A DNA stretch of 64,000 nt from Paracoccaceae bacterium. GTDB taxonomy: Bacteria; Pseudomonadota; Alphaproteobacteria; Rhodobacterales; Rhodobacteraceae. Below, piece by piece: positions 17,560 to 29,271 of the stretch. Position 1 is the first letter of the stretch. Every line of letters starts with the position of its first letter. Below the pieces are notes generated by a model. The model saw only the letters and a list, made by a program, of their open reading frames with translations. It did no database searches and was not told where the DNA came from. A program made the position numbers and the translations under genes. The stretch spans positions 31,429 through 95,428 of the forward strand of contig PAQV01000063.1 in assembly GCA_002709405.1 (NCBI GenBank), read 5' to 3'.

Positions 17560-19149
17560 TCACTTTTCGATGGTGATCGGGGTCAGGTCCTGGAACCAGT
17601 TCTGAGCCTGCACGAAGCCCTTCACATGCGGCGCCAGGGCGCGCGGGTTCAGGTCATGCACGATGTAGAGTTCCATCGCTTCCTCGACCGAGATCTCGTT
17701 CATCTTCGTGAACAGCTCTTTCTGCTTGTCGAGGTCGAAGGTCTTCATCGCCTCGTCGCCCAGGGCGTCGATTTCCTCGTTGGAATGCATGCCCCAGTTA
17801 CAGCAGTTCGGCGTCTGGTAGCTTGTCATCCAGCGCTTCATGATGCCCTGCACCGGGTCCAGCGGCGCCATCGAGAAGTTGATCGCGTTGAACTCGCTGC
17901 CTTCGCCGCCGCCGTAGAACACACCGATCAGCGCGTTCCAGTCCATCGGCACCAGTTCCACCTCGAAGCCCGCGGCTTCCAGCTGTTCCTTGACCAGTTC
18001 GTTCATCGGCAGGGGCTGCATCTGGCCGGACCCGGACGTCGAGATCCCGACCTTGATCGTGCAGGGCATGCACCCGGCTTCTTCCAGCAGCGACTTGGCC
18101 TTGTCGGTGTCATAGTTGTAGACAACCGGGTCGCCGTACCACGGCTGGCTTTCGATCAGCGACTGGTAAGCCGGCGCGGCCACGCCCTGCAGCATCTCGA
18201 CGATCTCGTCGCGGTTCACCGCATAGTTCGCCGCCTGGCGGACCAGCTTGTTGTCGAACGGCGGCATGGATTCGTTCAGCATGTAATCCCAGTTGTGCGG
18301 ATAGGGCACAGTGATGATCTGCATGCCCGACCCTTTCAGGCGCGGGATCGTATCCGGCGACGGGGCCTCGATAAAATCGACCTGGCCCGACAGCAATGCC
18401 GCCGCGCGGGTCGAGGCTTCGGGCATCGGGATCAGTTCCAGGAAGTCATGCTGGGGGATGCGCTCGGGGTTCCAGTACTCGGCGTTCTTGGCCAGCATGA
18501 TGCGCTCATGCGGCACGACGCTTTCGAACTTGTACGGCCCGGTGCCGGCCGGATCCTCGCGGTACTTTTCATAATCATAACCCAGCTCTTCGACCTTGCA
18601 GGGCGAGATCTGGAAGAACTGCGCCAGCTCGTAAGGCAGCATCGACACCGGCTTGGGCGTGGTGATCTCGACGGTGAAGTCGTCGACCTTGGCCACGCTG
18701 GCAATGTTCACGACGCTCGACCGCTGCATCCCGGCATGGCGGGTGTTGTACTGGGGCGAGGTGTCGTCCTTGACCCGCCCGACGTTCCACAGGAAGGCAT
18801 CCGCGTTCCAGTCGCAGCCGTCGTGGAAGGTGACGCCCTCGCGCAGGGTAAAGGTCCAGACGGTGGGATCGTCGGTGATTTCCCAGCCGGTGGCCAGGCC
18901 CGGGTAGATGTCGGACACCTCTTCCGAACTGGACAGGTCCCACAGGGCCAGCGTGTCGTACAGCGTGAAGCCCAGGAAGCGATAGCCTTCATAGCCCTGG
19001 TCCGGGGCGCCGGTGTAATCGGGGATGTCCGCGGCGGTCATGGCCACGCGCAGGGTCGTCTGGGACTGGGCAGTGCCTGGTGCGGCAACGGCGCCAAGGG
19101 CAAGACAGGCGCCCGAAACGATGGCCATGGCCTCTCGTTTGGAAAGCAT
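17560..19149 (-). CDS. Opp/Dpp-type ABC transporter solute-binding protein (SBP_bac_5)
   Basis: This 529-residue exported binding protein has a signal peptide (about 1-28, ending in TAQSQ). The family 5 pattern follows, including WTFTLREGVTFHDG (about 94-107), GTGPYKFES (about 192-200) and a C-terminal half typical of dipeptide/oligopeptide binders. It should deliver a peptide-, amide- or ureide-like ligand to the permease pair at 1160-3026. Those permeases lack a binding-protein gene of their own. The start at 19149 places the signal peptide correctly; the longer frame does not. It heads the formamidase-asparaginase-urease operon, and a palindromic operator lies 110 bases upstream. Confidence 0.93.
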   Translation of the reverse strand: MLSKREAMAIVSGACLALGAVAAPGTAQSQTTLRVAMTAADIPDYTGAPDQGYEGYRFLGFTLYDTLALWDLSSSEEVSDIYPGLATGWEITDDPTVWTFTLREGVTFHDGCDWNADAFLWNVGRVKDDTSPQYNTRHAGMQRSSVVNIASVAKVDDFTVEITTPKPVSMLPYELAQFFQISPCKVEELGYDYEKYREDPAGTGPYKFESVVPHERIMLAKNAEYWNPERIPQHDFLELIPMPEASTRAAALLSGQVDFIEAPSPDTIPRLKGSGMQIITVPYPHNWDYMLNESMPPFDNKLVRQAANYAVNRDEIVEMLQGVAAPAYQSLIESQPWYGDPVVYNYDTDKAKSLLEEAGCMPCTIKVGISTSGSGQMQPLPMNELVKEQLEAAGFEVELVPMDWNALIGVFYGGGEGSEFNAINFSMAPLDPVQGIMKRWMTSYQTPNCCNWGMHSNEEIDALGDEAMKTFDLDKQKELFTKMNEISVEEAMELYIVHDLNPRALAPHVKGFVQAQNWFQDLTPITIEK

Positions 19150-19258
19150 GGATTGGTCTCCTGTTGGTCGGCAGCAGCTGCCGGAACTTCGATCCGCCGC
19201 AACCGGGCCACACGCCCGGCCATCGGCCAGCAACAGGTTCTAATCTCTTTGGCAAAAG

Positions 19259-19270
19259 TTGTAATTACAA
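19259..19270. promoter_or_regulatory. palindromic operator, probable MarR site (binding-protein/urease operon)
   Basis: TTGTAATTACAA is a perfect palindrome in an AT-rich patch 110 bases upstream of the solute-binding gene. It is the third copy of the TTGWAATTWCAA motif in the amide island. Its position fits repression of the long binding protein-formamidase-asparaginase-urease transcript. The MarR protein at 7838-8260 is the likely binder by inference. Confidence 0.6.
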
Positions 19271-19331
19271 ATAAATTCGTGACTCTCGCGACCCACCCGC
19301 AAACGGATGACGCAAAAATGAACAGACGGGC

Positions 19332-19352
19332 CAGGGGCGGACCGGGCCCCTG
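19332..19352 (-). terminator. candidate terminator of the sulfotransferase gene
   Basis: CAGGGGC and GCCCCTG form a 7-bp stem with a 7-base loop. On the minus strand a weak T-containing stretch (GTTCATTTTTG) follows about 10 bases later. It lies downstream of the sulfotransferase gene that ends at 19428. Confidence 0.4.
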
Positions 19353-19427
19353 TTCCTTTGAAACGACATGAATTTGGCGAATGCGCGGGCCGCGCTTGGA
19401 TCACGGGCCAAGAGGGGCAGCGGGATG

Positions 19428-20615
19428 TCAGGCCGCCGGCGTGATCCCGTAATGGTCGTAAACGAAAGCAAAATCCCGCAGGATCTGGTCTTTCGACAGG
19501 CCAAGCGCGTCAAGGCTGGAGACGTTGTGGCTGCGGCGATAGGCTTTCTGGGCCTCGGCCTTCTGGTCGATATGGGCCTCCAGCGCCGGGCTGAACGCGA
19601 TCCCCGAGAAATCCCGCACCGCGTCCATTGTCCCGCGCACATCCCCGACCAGATCGTCGTACCGGATGACCTTTACCCGATCTTCTGGCAACTGACCGGC
19701 CATCTGCAGGTCGTAGAAGTAGCGGTACAGTTCCAGCGTATGGCGGTAGCGGCGAGCTTTCAGCCGCTCCAGCCGGTCGGCGCTGACCCCGTCCAGGTTG
19801 CCCCGCGCGGCCAGGGTCTTGAGCATGAAGGTCAGGTAAGAGGGCACGGTGCACAGCGGATCGCGCACCAGGTAGACGAACCGCGCATCCGGGTAATAGG
19901 CCATCATGGATTGCAGGCGCATCGTCGAGAAATGCATCTTGGCCACGACCTGGGTGCGGCCACTGGCGATGATCTGGCGGCGGAAACAGCCGTCAAGGTA
20001 ATCCAGCGCGCGCCGCCTGTCCTCTTCGGGCAGGCTGTCGGGATGCTCGATTTCCAGGAAATCCTCGCTGCCCAGCCCCAGCAGCCCCATGGTGTTCAAA
20101 GGGGTGGCGTAATGCAGCCAGAACAGGAATTCCTCGACCTCGTAGCTGTCCAGGTCCATCTTGTGGCCATCGCTTCCCGACATGATCTCTGTCGAGCCAA
20201 AGCGCCGTTTCAGATCCAGGGCGCGGCGGATGGCCGGGCGGCCGATCAGGGCGGGCCAGAACAATTGCCAGGTGCGAAAGCCGACCATCTCGTCGGTGCC
20301 CATCAGCAGGCTGTGGAAGAAGCTGGTGCCGCTGCGCGGGTGGCCGATGATGAACAGGGGCCGTTCGACCCGGGTCGCCGCCAGCTTGCGAGCGTGAATC
20401 CATTCGTCGGCCCGCAGCGCGGCATTGGCCCCAAGACGCAGGCCGCCTTCGCGCAGGGCGCTGAGCACGGTCTGGCGGGAAAATCCGTGAATATTGTAGC
20501 AGGTCCGGAATTCTTGCAGGAAATACCAGGCATCGGATCTGCGATGCAGCTCTTCATGTGTTGGCGTAATCGACGTCATGATGCCATCAAAGCTTTCCGG
20601 TCTGTGATCGAACAT
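19428..20615 (-). CDS. sulfotransferase family protein
   Basis: This 395-residue sulfotransferase (Sulfotransfer_3-like) would transfer sulfate from PAPS to a hydroxyl or amine. The 5'-phosphosulfate loop is GHPRSGTS (91-98). A 3'-phosphate-binding region with RFVYLVRDPLCTVPS (about 224-238) is also clear. No signal peptide or membrane anchor is seen. An alternative ATG at 20579 would remove 12 residues. It is followed by a weak terminator and preceded by a 135-base gap from the flavoprotein oxidase gene on the same strand, so co-transcription is possible but unproved. The acceptor is unknown. Confidence 0.85.
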   Translation of the reverse strand: MFDHRPESFDGIMTSITPTHEELHRRSDAWYFLQEFRTCYNIHGFSRQTVLSALREGGLRLGANAALRADEWIHARKLAATRVERPLFIIGHPRSGTSFFHSLLMGTDEMVGFRTWQLFWPALIGRPAIRRALDLKRRFGSTEIMSGSDGHKMDLDSYEVEEFLFWLHYATPLNTMGLLGLGSEDFLEIEHPDSLPEEDRRRALDYLDGCFRRQIIASGRTQVVAKMHFSTMRLQSMMAYYPDARFVYLVRDPLCTVPSYLTFMLKTLAARGNLDGVSADRLERLKARRYRHTLELYRYFYDLQMAGQLPEDRVKVIRYDDLVGDVRGTMDAVRDFSGIAFSPALEAHIDQKAEAQKAYRRSHNVSSLDALGLSKDQILRDFAFVYDHYGITPAA

Positions 20616-20750
20616 GCCGGACCGATACCTTCCTGCGCAACGCGCCTTGCCGCATTGGCCGGATCATTCGATAAGAGTATTAACATATCGCAAACAGAAC
20701 CGCACAATCGACCTAACGTCAACCGAACGTTAAGACTTGTGCCTGTTCAC

Positions 20751-22346
20751 CTAGTCCCCGCTTGGTACGTACCGGCCCGGAGAGATCAACCCATCCGGGT
20801 CCAGAGCGGCTTTCACACGCGCTGCGGTATCCCAGAACACCGGCTGGCTGGCCGTGGCCAGGTCCATCGTCGCCGCGTGATAGCGGTAGGGCGGGAACCC
20901 TTCGCGCCGGCCTTCCTCGATCAATTCGCGCAGGCAGGCCATGGCGTTGGCCGTGCCTTCCTCGGTCGGCTCGAAACTCAGCGGCACCGTGCTGTCAAAG
21001 GCCGTCGGCGACAACGAGCTGAAGGTGATCGGATCGGGAAAGCCGTACTTGCCGCAGACCCGCTGGACCATTTGCGCATAGCGTCGGGCATCCGCGCCAC
21101 GCATGGGCACGATGGGCACGTACCACAGCAGCCCGCAGCCGTCCCGCGCCGGATGGCGGCCCGTCGCGGGCATGTTGTCCAGGTTCTTGGCATAGGCCAG
21201 GGGCATGCCGAATTCACTGGGCTGACCGCCCAGGATGCCCAGCAGGCCCTCGGAATTGTAGACGAAGGGCTCCAGCTTGGCCGCCAGCGAGGACTTGCCC
21301 AGCAGCGACAGCGCCTTGCGCGCCATGCCTACGCGGTCCTCGTTGATGAAGAACACCCTGCGCACCAGCCCTTTCAGGGCCTTGCGCACCTGGTTGCGGC
21401 TGGCCTTGATGATGGCCTTGTCGCCGAACAGCACGCCGGTGCCGAACCACTTGGCTGCATCCATCGTGCCGTCTCCGCCGACCTGGCTTTTCATGCGCTG
21501 GCCGTTGACGAAGTTGATCCCGCTGATCGGCATGCCGCTTTCCAGCAGCATGTAGCGGATGGCTTCGATGCATTGTTCCAGCAGCGCGTCGTCGCGCACG
21601 ATGAAATAGAAGGTTTCGATCTGTTCCGGCCGGGGCGCCAGTTTCAGGGTCATCCGGGTGACAACCGCGTTGCCCGCCTGGCTGAACACCCCGTCGATAT
21701 AAGGCCCTGTGCCCCACTTGTAGACCGGCTGCGGGCCGTCGGGGGCCTCGGGCATGAAGGGAGAGCGATAGACTGTGCCGTCGGCCAGCACCGCCTCGAT
21801 CCCCATGACCGCGCCGAAATGGTCGCTGATCGGGGTCAGGCCATAGCCCCGTTCCAGCGCGTTGCCGATCAGAGAACAGGTCGGCCCGGCCCCGGTGGTC
21901 GGCGTGATGAAGGGCGCGTTGCGCTCGGACAGGAAGGCGGCCAGGTCGCCCTGGGTCACGCCCGGCTCGACCGTCACGATCCCAAGGTCGGCATCGAAAT
22001 TCAGGATCCGGTTCATCGCCGACAGGTCCAGCATCACCCGCGTCCGGTCGGCCACCGGGTAGGACGAGCCATAGCCCCAGTTCCGCCCGGTGCTGTAGGG
22101 GTGCACGGTCTGGCCATGGGCGCGGGCCATTTCCAGCGCGGCCTGAACCTCGGCCGTGGATCCGGGGCGGACCAGCACGTGGTCCGACGGCGCACGGTGC
22201 ATCGTGTCGCTCAACAGGTCGGGTGCCGGGCCGTCGACCTTGTCGGCCCCGAAGGACTGGGTGGCGGCGGCGGCAAACTGGGCCAGCCCCTGGACGTTGG
22301 CCGGAACCGAAGACACGGGGGGCACGGTGGTGGTGGTCTCGCTCAC
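20751..22346 (-). CDS. FAD-linked oxidase of the vanillyl-alcohol oxidase/p-cresol methylhydroxylase type
   Basis: This 531-residue flavoprotein has an N-terminal FAD-binding (PP-loop) domain: VRPGSTAEVQAAL (about 59-71), STGRNWGYG (about 84-92) and the family segment GNALERGYGLTPISDHFG (about 161-178). A C-terminal substrate-binding cap domain follows, as in VAO and PCMH, which oxidise para-substituted phenols. It ends with DPDGLISPGRY, the usual family close. No cytochrome partner gene is adjacent, so an oxidase rather than a dehydrogenase mode is possible. The start is uncertain: GTG at 22346 was taken over TTG at 22355. The gene is divergent from the N-ATPase operon. Confidence 0.85.
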   Translation of the reverse strand: MSETTTTVPPVSSVPANVQGLAQFAAAATQSFGADKVDGPAPDLLSDTMHRAPSDHVLVRPGSTAEVQAALEMARAHGQTVHPYSTGRNWGYGSSYPVADRTRVMLDLSAMNRILNFDADLGIVTVEPGVTQGDLAAFLSERNAPFITPTTGAGPTCSLIGNALERGYGLTPISDHFGAVMGIEAVLADGTVYRSPFMPEAPDGPQPVYKWGTGPYIDGVFSQAGNAVVTRMTLKLAPRPEQIETFYFIVRDDALLEQCIEAIRYMLLESGMPISGINFVNGQRMKSQVGGDGTMDAAKWFGTGVLFGDKAIIKASRNQVRKALKGLVRRVFFINEDRVGMARKALSLLGKSSLAAKLEPFVYNSEGLLGILGGQPSEFGMPLAYAKNLDNMPATGRHPARDGCGLLWYVPIVPMRGADARRYAQMVQRVCGKYGFPDPITFSSLSPTAFDSTVPLSFEPTEEGTANAMACLRELIEEGRREGFPPYRYHAATMDLATASQPVFWDTAARVKAALDPDGLISPGRYVPSGD

Positions 22347-24535
<2,189 letters not shown>

Positions 24536-24539
<4 letters not shown>

Positions 24540-24814
24540 GCGGCGGCGAGGAGGACAACATGGAAGAGGCCGCGCGCCGGGCGGCGGGACGCGACCGGCT
24601 GCACCACGCCGACCCCGAGCCCTCGCTGGGCGCGCGGCTGGGCCAGATCGGCATCCTCGGTTGGGCCATCGTCACGCCGATGCTGCTGGGGATCTGGCTG
24701 GGCCGCTGGCTGGACGGGCTGTTTTCCAGCGGGATCGTGTTCTCGGGGGCCGGGATCGTGCTGGGCGCGGCCATCGGGTTTCACGCGGCCTGGAAATGGA
24801 TGCACCGCGAATGA
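24536..24814 (+). CDS. atpQ: N-type ATPase membrane protein AtpQ (AtpI-like)
   Basis: This 92-residue protein has two predicted membrane helices (about 38-58 and 65-85) after a charged, acidic N-terminal stretch. It belongs to the AtpI/AtpQ group found only at this place in N-ATPase operons, where it is thought to help assemble the c-ring or handle Mg2+. Translation is coupled on both sides by ATGA overlaps. Confidence 0.85.
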
Positions 24815-25083
24815 CCGCCCCCGTCTGGATATCCGTGCTGGGCTTTGCCCTGGGCCTGGGCCTGGGGGTGGTGCACTTTGCCACGCTGCAGCGGGTGACC
24901 GACCTGTACCTTCAGGCCGGCTCCCCCGCCCGGGCCCTGGCCCTGCAACTGGCCCGCCTTCTGGTGATGGCCGGGCTGATGGTGCTGCTGGCCCGCCAGG
25001 GCGCCGCGCCCCTGCTGTCGGGGGCCGCCGGCCTGCTGATCGCCCGCGAAATCGTACTGCGCCGCACGCGGAGGCGCACCTGA
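24811..25083 (+). CDS. atpR: N-type ATPase membrane protein AtpR
   Basis: This 90-residue membrane protein has three predicted helices (about 4-24, 36-58 and 62-80) and ends in an arginine-rich tail. AtpR is specific to N-ATPase operons; its intramembrane arginine has been proposed to contact the c-subunit carboxylate during assembly, which is a hypothesis. The start at 24811 overlaps the atpQ stop; the stop overlaps the atpB start as TGATG. Confidence 0.85.
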   Translation: MTAPVWISVLGFALGLGLGVVHFATLQRVTDLYLQAGSPARALALQLARLLVMAGLMVLLARQGAAPLLSGAAGLLIAREIVLRRTRRRT

Positions 25084-25790
25084 TGGAAAACCCGTTATCC
25101 GCCGAGCCGCTCTTTCACATCGGCCCCGTCCCCATCGCCGAACCGGTGCTGGTCACCTGGGCCCTGATGGCCGTGCTGGTCGGCCTGTCGGCCCGGGCTA
25201 CCCGCCGCCTGTCGGTGCACCCCGGCAAGGCCCAGGCCCTGCTGGAACTGGTTGTCACCACGCTCGACGCCCAGATCCGCGACACCATGAACCGCGATCC
25301 CGCCCCGTTCCGGGCCCTGATCGGGGGCATCTTCCTTTACGTGCTGCTGGCCAACTGGATGTCGCTCGTGCCCGGGCTGGAACCGCCGACCGCCCATGTC
25401 GAAACAGATGCCGCGCTGGCCCTGATCGTCTTTGCCGCCACCGTCTATCACGGCATCACCGGGCGCGGGCTGAAAGGCTACCTGGCCACCTTCGCCGAAC
25501 CGTCCTGGGTGATGATCCCCCTGAACCTGGTGGAACAGATCACCCGCACCTTTTCGCTGATCGTGCGCCTGTTCGGCAATGTCATGAGCGGCGTGTTCAT
25601 CGTCGGCATCGTCCTGGCCCTGGCCGGGCTGTTCGTGCCGATCCCACTGATGGCCCTGGAACTGCTGACCGGGGCTGTCCAGGCCTATATCTTCGCGATC
25701 CTGGCCACCGTCTTCATCGGCGCTGCCGTCGGGGATGATGCGGATCGCCCTTCTATCGATACTCCGGACACACAGGATCCCCCGCCATGA
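25083..25790 (+). CDS. atpB: N-type ATPase subunit a (AtpB)
   Basis: This stator membrane subunit forms the ion half-channels. It has 235 residues and five or six membrane helices. The essential arginine facing the c-ring is Arg162 in [12 protein letters not shown] Pro/Asp-rich C-terminal tail (about 217-235) extends beyond the last helix. It starts on a TGATG overlap with atpR and ends on an ATGA overlap with atpE. Confidence 0.93.
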   Translation: MENPLSAEPLFHIGPVPIAEPVLVTWALMAVLVGLSARATRRLSVHPGKAQALLELVVTTLDAQIRDTMNRDPAPFRALIGGIFLYVLLANWMSLVPGLEPPTAHVETDAALALIVFAATVYHGITGRGLKGYLATFAEPSWVMIPLNLVEQITRTFSLIVRLFGNVMSGVFIVGIVLALAGLFVPIPLMALELLTGAVQAYIFAILATVFIGAAVGDDADRPSIDTPDTQDPPP

Positions 25791-26035
25791 CCGACAACCT
25801 CGTCGAAATCGTCTCCATCATCTCTGCCGCCCTTGCGGTGGGCATGGGCGCCATCGGCCCCGCGCTTGGCGAAGGCCGGGCTGTGGCCGCCGCCATGGAT
25901 GCCATCGCCCGCCAGCCCGAGGCCGCCGGCACCATCAGCCGGACCCTGTTCGTCGGCCTCGCCATGATCGAGACCATGGCGATCTATACCCTGGTGATCG
26001 CCCTGCTGGTCCTGTTCGCCAATCCCTTCGTCTGA
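25787..26035 (+). CDS. atpE: N-type ATPase subunit c (AtpE)
   Basis: This 82-residue helical hairpin is the proteolipid of the c-ring. Two carboxylates are visible: Glu29 in the first helix (GPALGEGR) and Glu62 in the second ([12 protein letters not shown]), a double-carboxylate arrangement typical of N-ATPase c subunits. Aligned to the Na+-binding Ilyobacter subunit, the second-helix motif E-S-T..Y reads E-T-M..Y here. Thus the position equivalent to Thr67 is Met64, while Tyr67 is kept. Ion specificity cannot be settled from this; the one N-ATPase rotor characterised, from Burkholderia pseudomallei, is proton-specific. Confidence 0.93.
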   Translation: MTDNLVEIVSIISAALAVGMGAIGPALGEGRAVAAAMDAIARQPEAAGTISRTLFVGLAMIETMAIYTLVIALLVLFANPFV

Positions 26036-26047
26036 TCCGGGTCCGCC

Positions 26048-26782
26048 ATGACCATCGACTGGTGGACCATAGGCCTTCAGACGATCAACGCGGCCGTGCT
26101 GATCTGGTTGCTGGCGCGGTTCCTGTTCCGCCCGGTGGCCAAGGTTATCGCCGAACGCCAGGCCGTCACCGAAGCCGATGTCCAGGCCGCCGAGGCCGAC
26201 CGCACTGCCGCCCGGGCCGACCGGGAGGCCGCCGCCGCCGTGCTCGACAAGGTGGCCGAAGAGCGGACCGCCCTGCTGGCCGAGGCCCGGGCCGAAGCCG
26301 AGCGCACCCGGGTGTCCCTGGCCGAGACCGCCCGGGCCGACATGGACCGCGAGCGCCAGAGGGCGCGGGCCGACATGGACCGCGAACGGGCCGAGTTGAC
26401 GGGCCAGATGGCCGACGAGGCCGGGATCCTGGCCACCGAGATTGCCACCCGCCTGTTGACCCGCCTGCCGCCGGACGTCCTTGTCTCGGGGTTCATCGAC
26501 GGGCTCGCCCGGTCGATCGCCGCCCTGCCGGACCCCATCCGGGCCGAGATCGGCCGCGACGGGCCTGTCCCCCTGCGCGCCGCGCGCGCCCTGACCGGGC
26601 CGGAACAGGACCAACTGACCCGCCAGTTGACCGAAGTCCTGGGCCATCCCGTAGGTCTTGTGATCACACCCGACCCTTCTCTGATCGCGGGGCTGGAACT
26701 GACCACCGACCATGCCATCGCGCGCAACCACCTGGCCGCCGATCTCGACCGGATAAAGTCGGAGCTGACCGCCCATGACTGA
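26048..26782 (+). CDS. atpF: N-type ATPase subunit b with delta-like C-terminus (AtpF)
   Basis: This 244-residue peripheral-stalk protein has one membrane helix (about 8-28) and a long Ala/Arg/Glu-rich coiled coil (about 35-130). The C-terminal domain (about 130-244) resembles the delta subunit, which has no separate gene in N-ATPase operons. This matches the known extended b subunit of the class. The gene begins 12 bases after atpE, the only real gap in the operon, and overlaps atpA by 8 bases. Confidence 0.9.
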   Translation: MTIDWWTIGLQTINAAVLIWLLARFLFRPVAKVIAERQAVTEADVQAAEADRTAARADREAAAAVLDKVAEERTALLAEARAEAERTRVSLAETARADMDRERQRARADMDRERAELTGQMADEAGILATEIATRLLTRLPPDVLVSGFIDGLARSIAALPDPIRAEIGRDGPVPLRAARALTGPEQDQLTRQLTEVLGHPVGLVITPDPSLIAGLELTTDHAIARNHLAADLDRIKSELTAHD

Positions 26783-28373
26783 CCAGACCGACCGGACTCC
26801 CAACGCTCAAGCCGCGCCCCTGGCCGGCTGGCTGGACAGCAGCCGCGCCCGGCTGGACGATACCCCGCTGACCGCCCAGGCCGAAACCGTCGGCCGCGTG
26901 ACCCACCTGGCCGATGGCATCGCCCGGGTGACCGGGCTACCCGACGTGGCGCTTGGGGCCTTGATGCGCTGCGACGGCGGGGCCCATGCCTTTGCCCACG
27001 GGCTTGACCGTGACGGGATCGACGCGGTGCTGCTGGACGACACCGGATCCGTACAGGTGGGCGAACGGGTCTCTGATACCGGCGACGTGCTGCGCGTGCC
27101 GGTGGGCGACGCCCTGCTGGGCCGGGTCATCGACCCCCTCGGCCGCCCCCTGGACGGAGGCCCCCCGATCCACGCCCATGACCAGCATCCCGTCGAACGC
27201 CCCGCCCCCGAGATCATCGACCGCGACCTGGTCTCGTCGCCGCTGGAAACCGGGCTGCTGGTCGTCGACAGCCTGTTCGCCATCGGCCGGGGCCAGCGCG
27301 AGCTGATCGTGGGCGACCGCTCGACCGGCAAGACCTCGCTGGCCATCGACGCCATGGTCAACCAGAAGGACAAGGACACGATCTGCGTCTACGTGGCCGT
27401 CGGCCAGCGGGCGACGGCGGTGGAACGGGTGATCTCGGCGGTGCGCAAGCATGGCAATCCCGACCGCTGCATCTTCATCGTGGGCAGCGCCGCCGCCGCC
27501 CCCGGCCTGCAATGGATCGCCCCCTTCGCCGGCATGACCATGGCCGAGTACTTCCGCGACCGGGGCCAGCACGCCCTGATCGTCATCGACGATCTCAGCC
27601 GCCATGCCGCCACCCACCGGGAACTGGCCCTGCTGACCCGCGAACCTCCCGGGCGCGAGGCCTATCCCGGCGACATCTTCTACCTGCACGCGCGCCTGCT
27701 GGAACGGGCGGCGAAACTGTCGGACCGCCTGGGCGGAGGCTCCCTGACCGCGCTGCCCATCGCCGAGACCGACGCCGGCAACCTGTCGGCCTATATCCCG
27801 ACCAACCTGATCTCGATCACCGACGGGCAGATCGTGCTGTCGTCCCACCTGTTCGCGGCCGGGCAGCGGCCCGCCGTTGACGTGGGCCTGTCGGTCAGCC
27901 GGGTCGGCGGCAAGGCCCAGCGTCCGGCGTTGCACAAGGTCGCGGGGCGGATCCGGCTGGATTATGCACAGTTCCTGGAGCTGGAGATGTTCACCCGGTT
28001 CGGCGGCATCACGAACCCGCGCATCCAGACCCAGATCGCCCGCGGAGAACGCATCCGCGCGCTGCTGACCCAGCCGCGCTATGCCGGGTTGCGGCTGGGG
28101 GACCAGGTGGCCCTGCTGGCCGCCCTGGCCGACGGGGTACTGGACGACCTGGCCGTCGAGGCTATCCCCCCCCTGCGCCAGCGCCTGCCCGGCCGGCTGA
28201 CAGCAGGGGCCGCCGCGGCCATGGCCGAGCTGGAAGACACCGGCATCCTGACGGACGCCCTGCGCCAGGCGCTGACCGGCGAAGTGGCGGCCCTGGTCCG
28301 GGACCTTGCCCGCGATCTTGCCCCGGCCGATCCGACCCCGGATCCGGCCCCAGCGACAGGAGAGACGCCATAA
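26775..28373 (+). CDS. atpA: N-type ATPase subunit alpha (AtpA)
   Basis: This 532-residue regulatory nucleotide-binding subunit has Walker A GDRSTGKT (180-187). The arginine-finger region [10 protein letters not shown] that reaches into the beta active site is intact. The acidic-Pro C-terminal tail ([13 protein letters not shown]) is longer than usual. The stop TAA at 28371-28373 overlaps the probable AUA start of atpG, continuing the stop-start overlap pattern of the operon. Confidence 0.95.
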   Translation: MTDQTDRTPNAQAAPLAGWLDSSRARLDDTPLTAQAETVGRVTHLADGIARVTGLPDVALGALMRCDGGAHAFAHGLDRDGIDAVLLDDTGSVQVGERVSDTGDVLRVPVGDALLGRVIDPLGRPLDGGPPIHAHDQHPVERPAPEIIDRDLVSSPLETGLLVVDSLFAIGRGQRELIVGDRSTGKTSLAIDAMVNQKDKDTICVYVAVGQRATAVERVISAVRKHGNPDRCIFIVGSAAAAPGLQWIAPFAGMTMAEYFRDRGQHALIVIDDLSRHAATHRELALLTREPPGREAYPGDIFYLHARLLERAAKLSDRLGGGSLTALPIAETDAGNLSAYIPTNLISITDGQIVLSSHLFAAGQRPAVDVGLSVSRVGGKAQRPALHKVAGRIRLDYAQFLELEMFTRFGGITNPRIQTQIARGERIRALLTQPRYAGLRLGDQVALLAALADGVLDDLAVEAIPPLRQRLPGRLTAGAAAAMAELEDTGILTDALRQALTGEVAALVRDLARDLAPADPTPDPAPATGETP

Positions 28374-29212
28374 GCGGTTCCGCCCGCATCGAAGAGCGGA
28401 TCGGTACGGTCCACAAGCTCTCGACGGTGATCTCTGCCATGCGGGGCATTGCCGCCGCCCGCGTGGCCGAGGCCCATGCGCATCTGGACAGCGTGCGGGC
28501 CTATGCCGGCACCATCGGGGCCGGAATCGGAACGGTGCTGGGCACGACAGGCGATGGCGGAGGGCCGTCTCATGTCAGGGAAGGCCGGGCGGTGGCAGTG
28601 CTGATCGCCGCCGAACAGGGCTTTGCCGGCAGTTTCAACGACAAGGTGTTCGAAGCGGCCGCCCCCCTGCTGAGCACGCCCCACGACCTGGTGGTGATCG
28701 GCGAACGGGCCATCCTGGCGGCCCAGGATCGCGGGCTGGCCCCGACCTGGTGCGATGGCATGATCGCCCATCCCGCCCAGGCCACGCACCTGGCCAACCG
28801 CATCGGCACCGTTCTGTTCGACCGCCTGGCCCATGGCGGGGCGCGCCGGGTCTGGATCGTGCACGCGCTGCCCGGTCCGACCCATGCCGTGTCGATTGAA
28901 GCGCGCCCGTTGATCCCCTTTGACTACGCCCGTTTTCCGATACCGGAAAACGCCCGCCCCCCACGGCTTACGCTGCCCGCGGACATGGTGCTGGCCCGGC
29001 TGGTCGAGGACTACATCTTCGCCGAACTCACCGAGGCCATCCTGCTGTCCTTCGCCGCCGAGAACGAGGCCCGGATGCGCGCGATGATCGCCGCCCATGA
29101 CAACGTCATGGACAGCCTGCAGGACCTGGTCGCCACCGCCCGGCGGATGCGCCAGGACGAGATCACTGAGGAGATCGTCGAACTGGCTTCGGGCAGCCTG
29201 CTGGCCCGCTGA
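28370..29212 (+). CDS. atpG: N-type ATPase subunit gamma (AtpG), probable AUA start
   Basis: This central-shaft subunit has 280 residues if translation starts at ATA (28370-28372). The first usual start codon, GTG at 28427, would remove 19 residues that form the beginning of the rotor coiled coil. Those residues ([18 protein letters not shown]) fit the family N-terminus, and AGGAGAG at 28358-28364 stands 5 bases before the ATA, so AUA is the best-placed start. ATAA also overlaps the atpA stop just as ATGA does elsewhere in the operon. AUA is a very rare start; a sequencing error for ATG is possible. The C-terminal helix with [11 protein letters not shown] is normal. Confidence 0.85.
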   Translation: MSGSARIEERIGTVHKLSTVISAMRGIAAARVAEAHAHLDSVRAYAGTIGAGIGTVLGTTGDGGGPSHVREGRAVAVLIAAEQGFAGSFNDKVFEAAAPLLSTPHDLVVIGERAILAAQDRGLAPTWCDGMIAHPAQATHLANRIGTVLFDRLAHGGARRVWIVHALPGPTHAVSIEARPLIPFDYARFPIPENARPPRLTLPADMVLARLVEDYIFAELTEAILLSFAAENEARMRAMIAAHDNVMDSLQDLVATARRMRQDEITEEIVELASGSLLAR

Positions 29213-29223
29213 ACCCGACCGGA

Positions 29224-29252
29224 TCCCGCCCTGACGGGACCCGCACAGCGGG
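29224..29252. terminator. tandem small hairpins between convergent genes
   Basis: Two adjacent short stems lie between the convergent ends of the N-ATPase operon and the halogenase-like gene. They are TCCCG/CGGGA at 29224-29239 and CCCGC/GCGGG at 29240-29252. Neither is followed by a T run, so termination is only a positional guess. Confidence 0.3.
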
Positions 29253-29271
29253 CCCGGCGGAGGCGAGAGAC

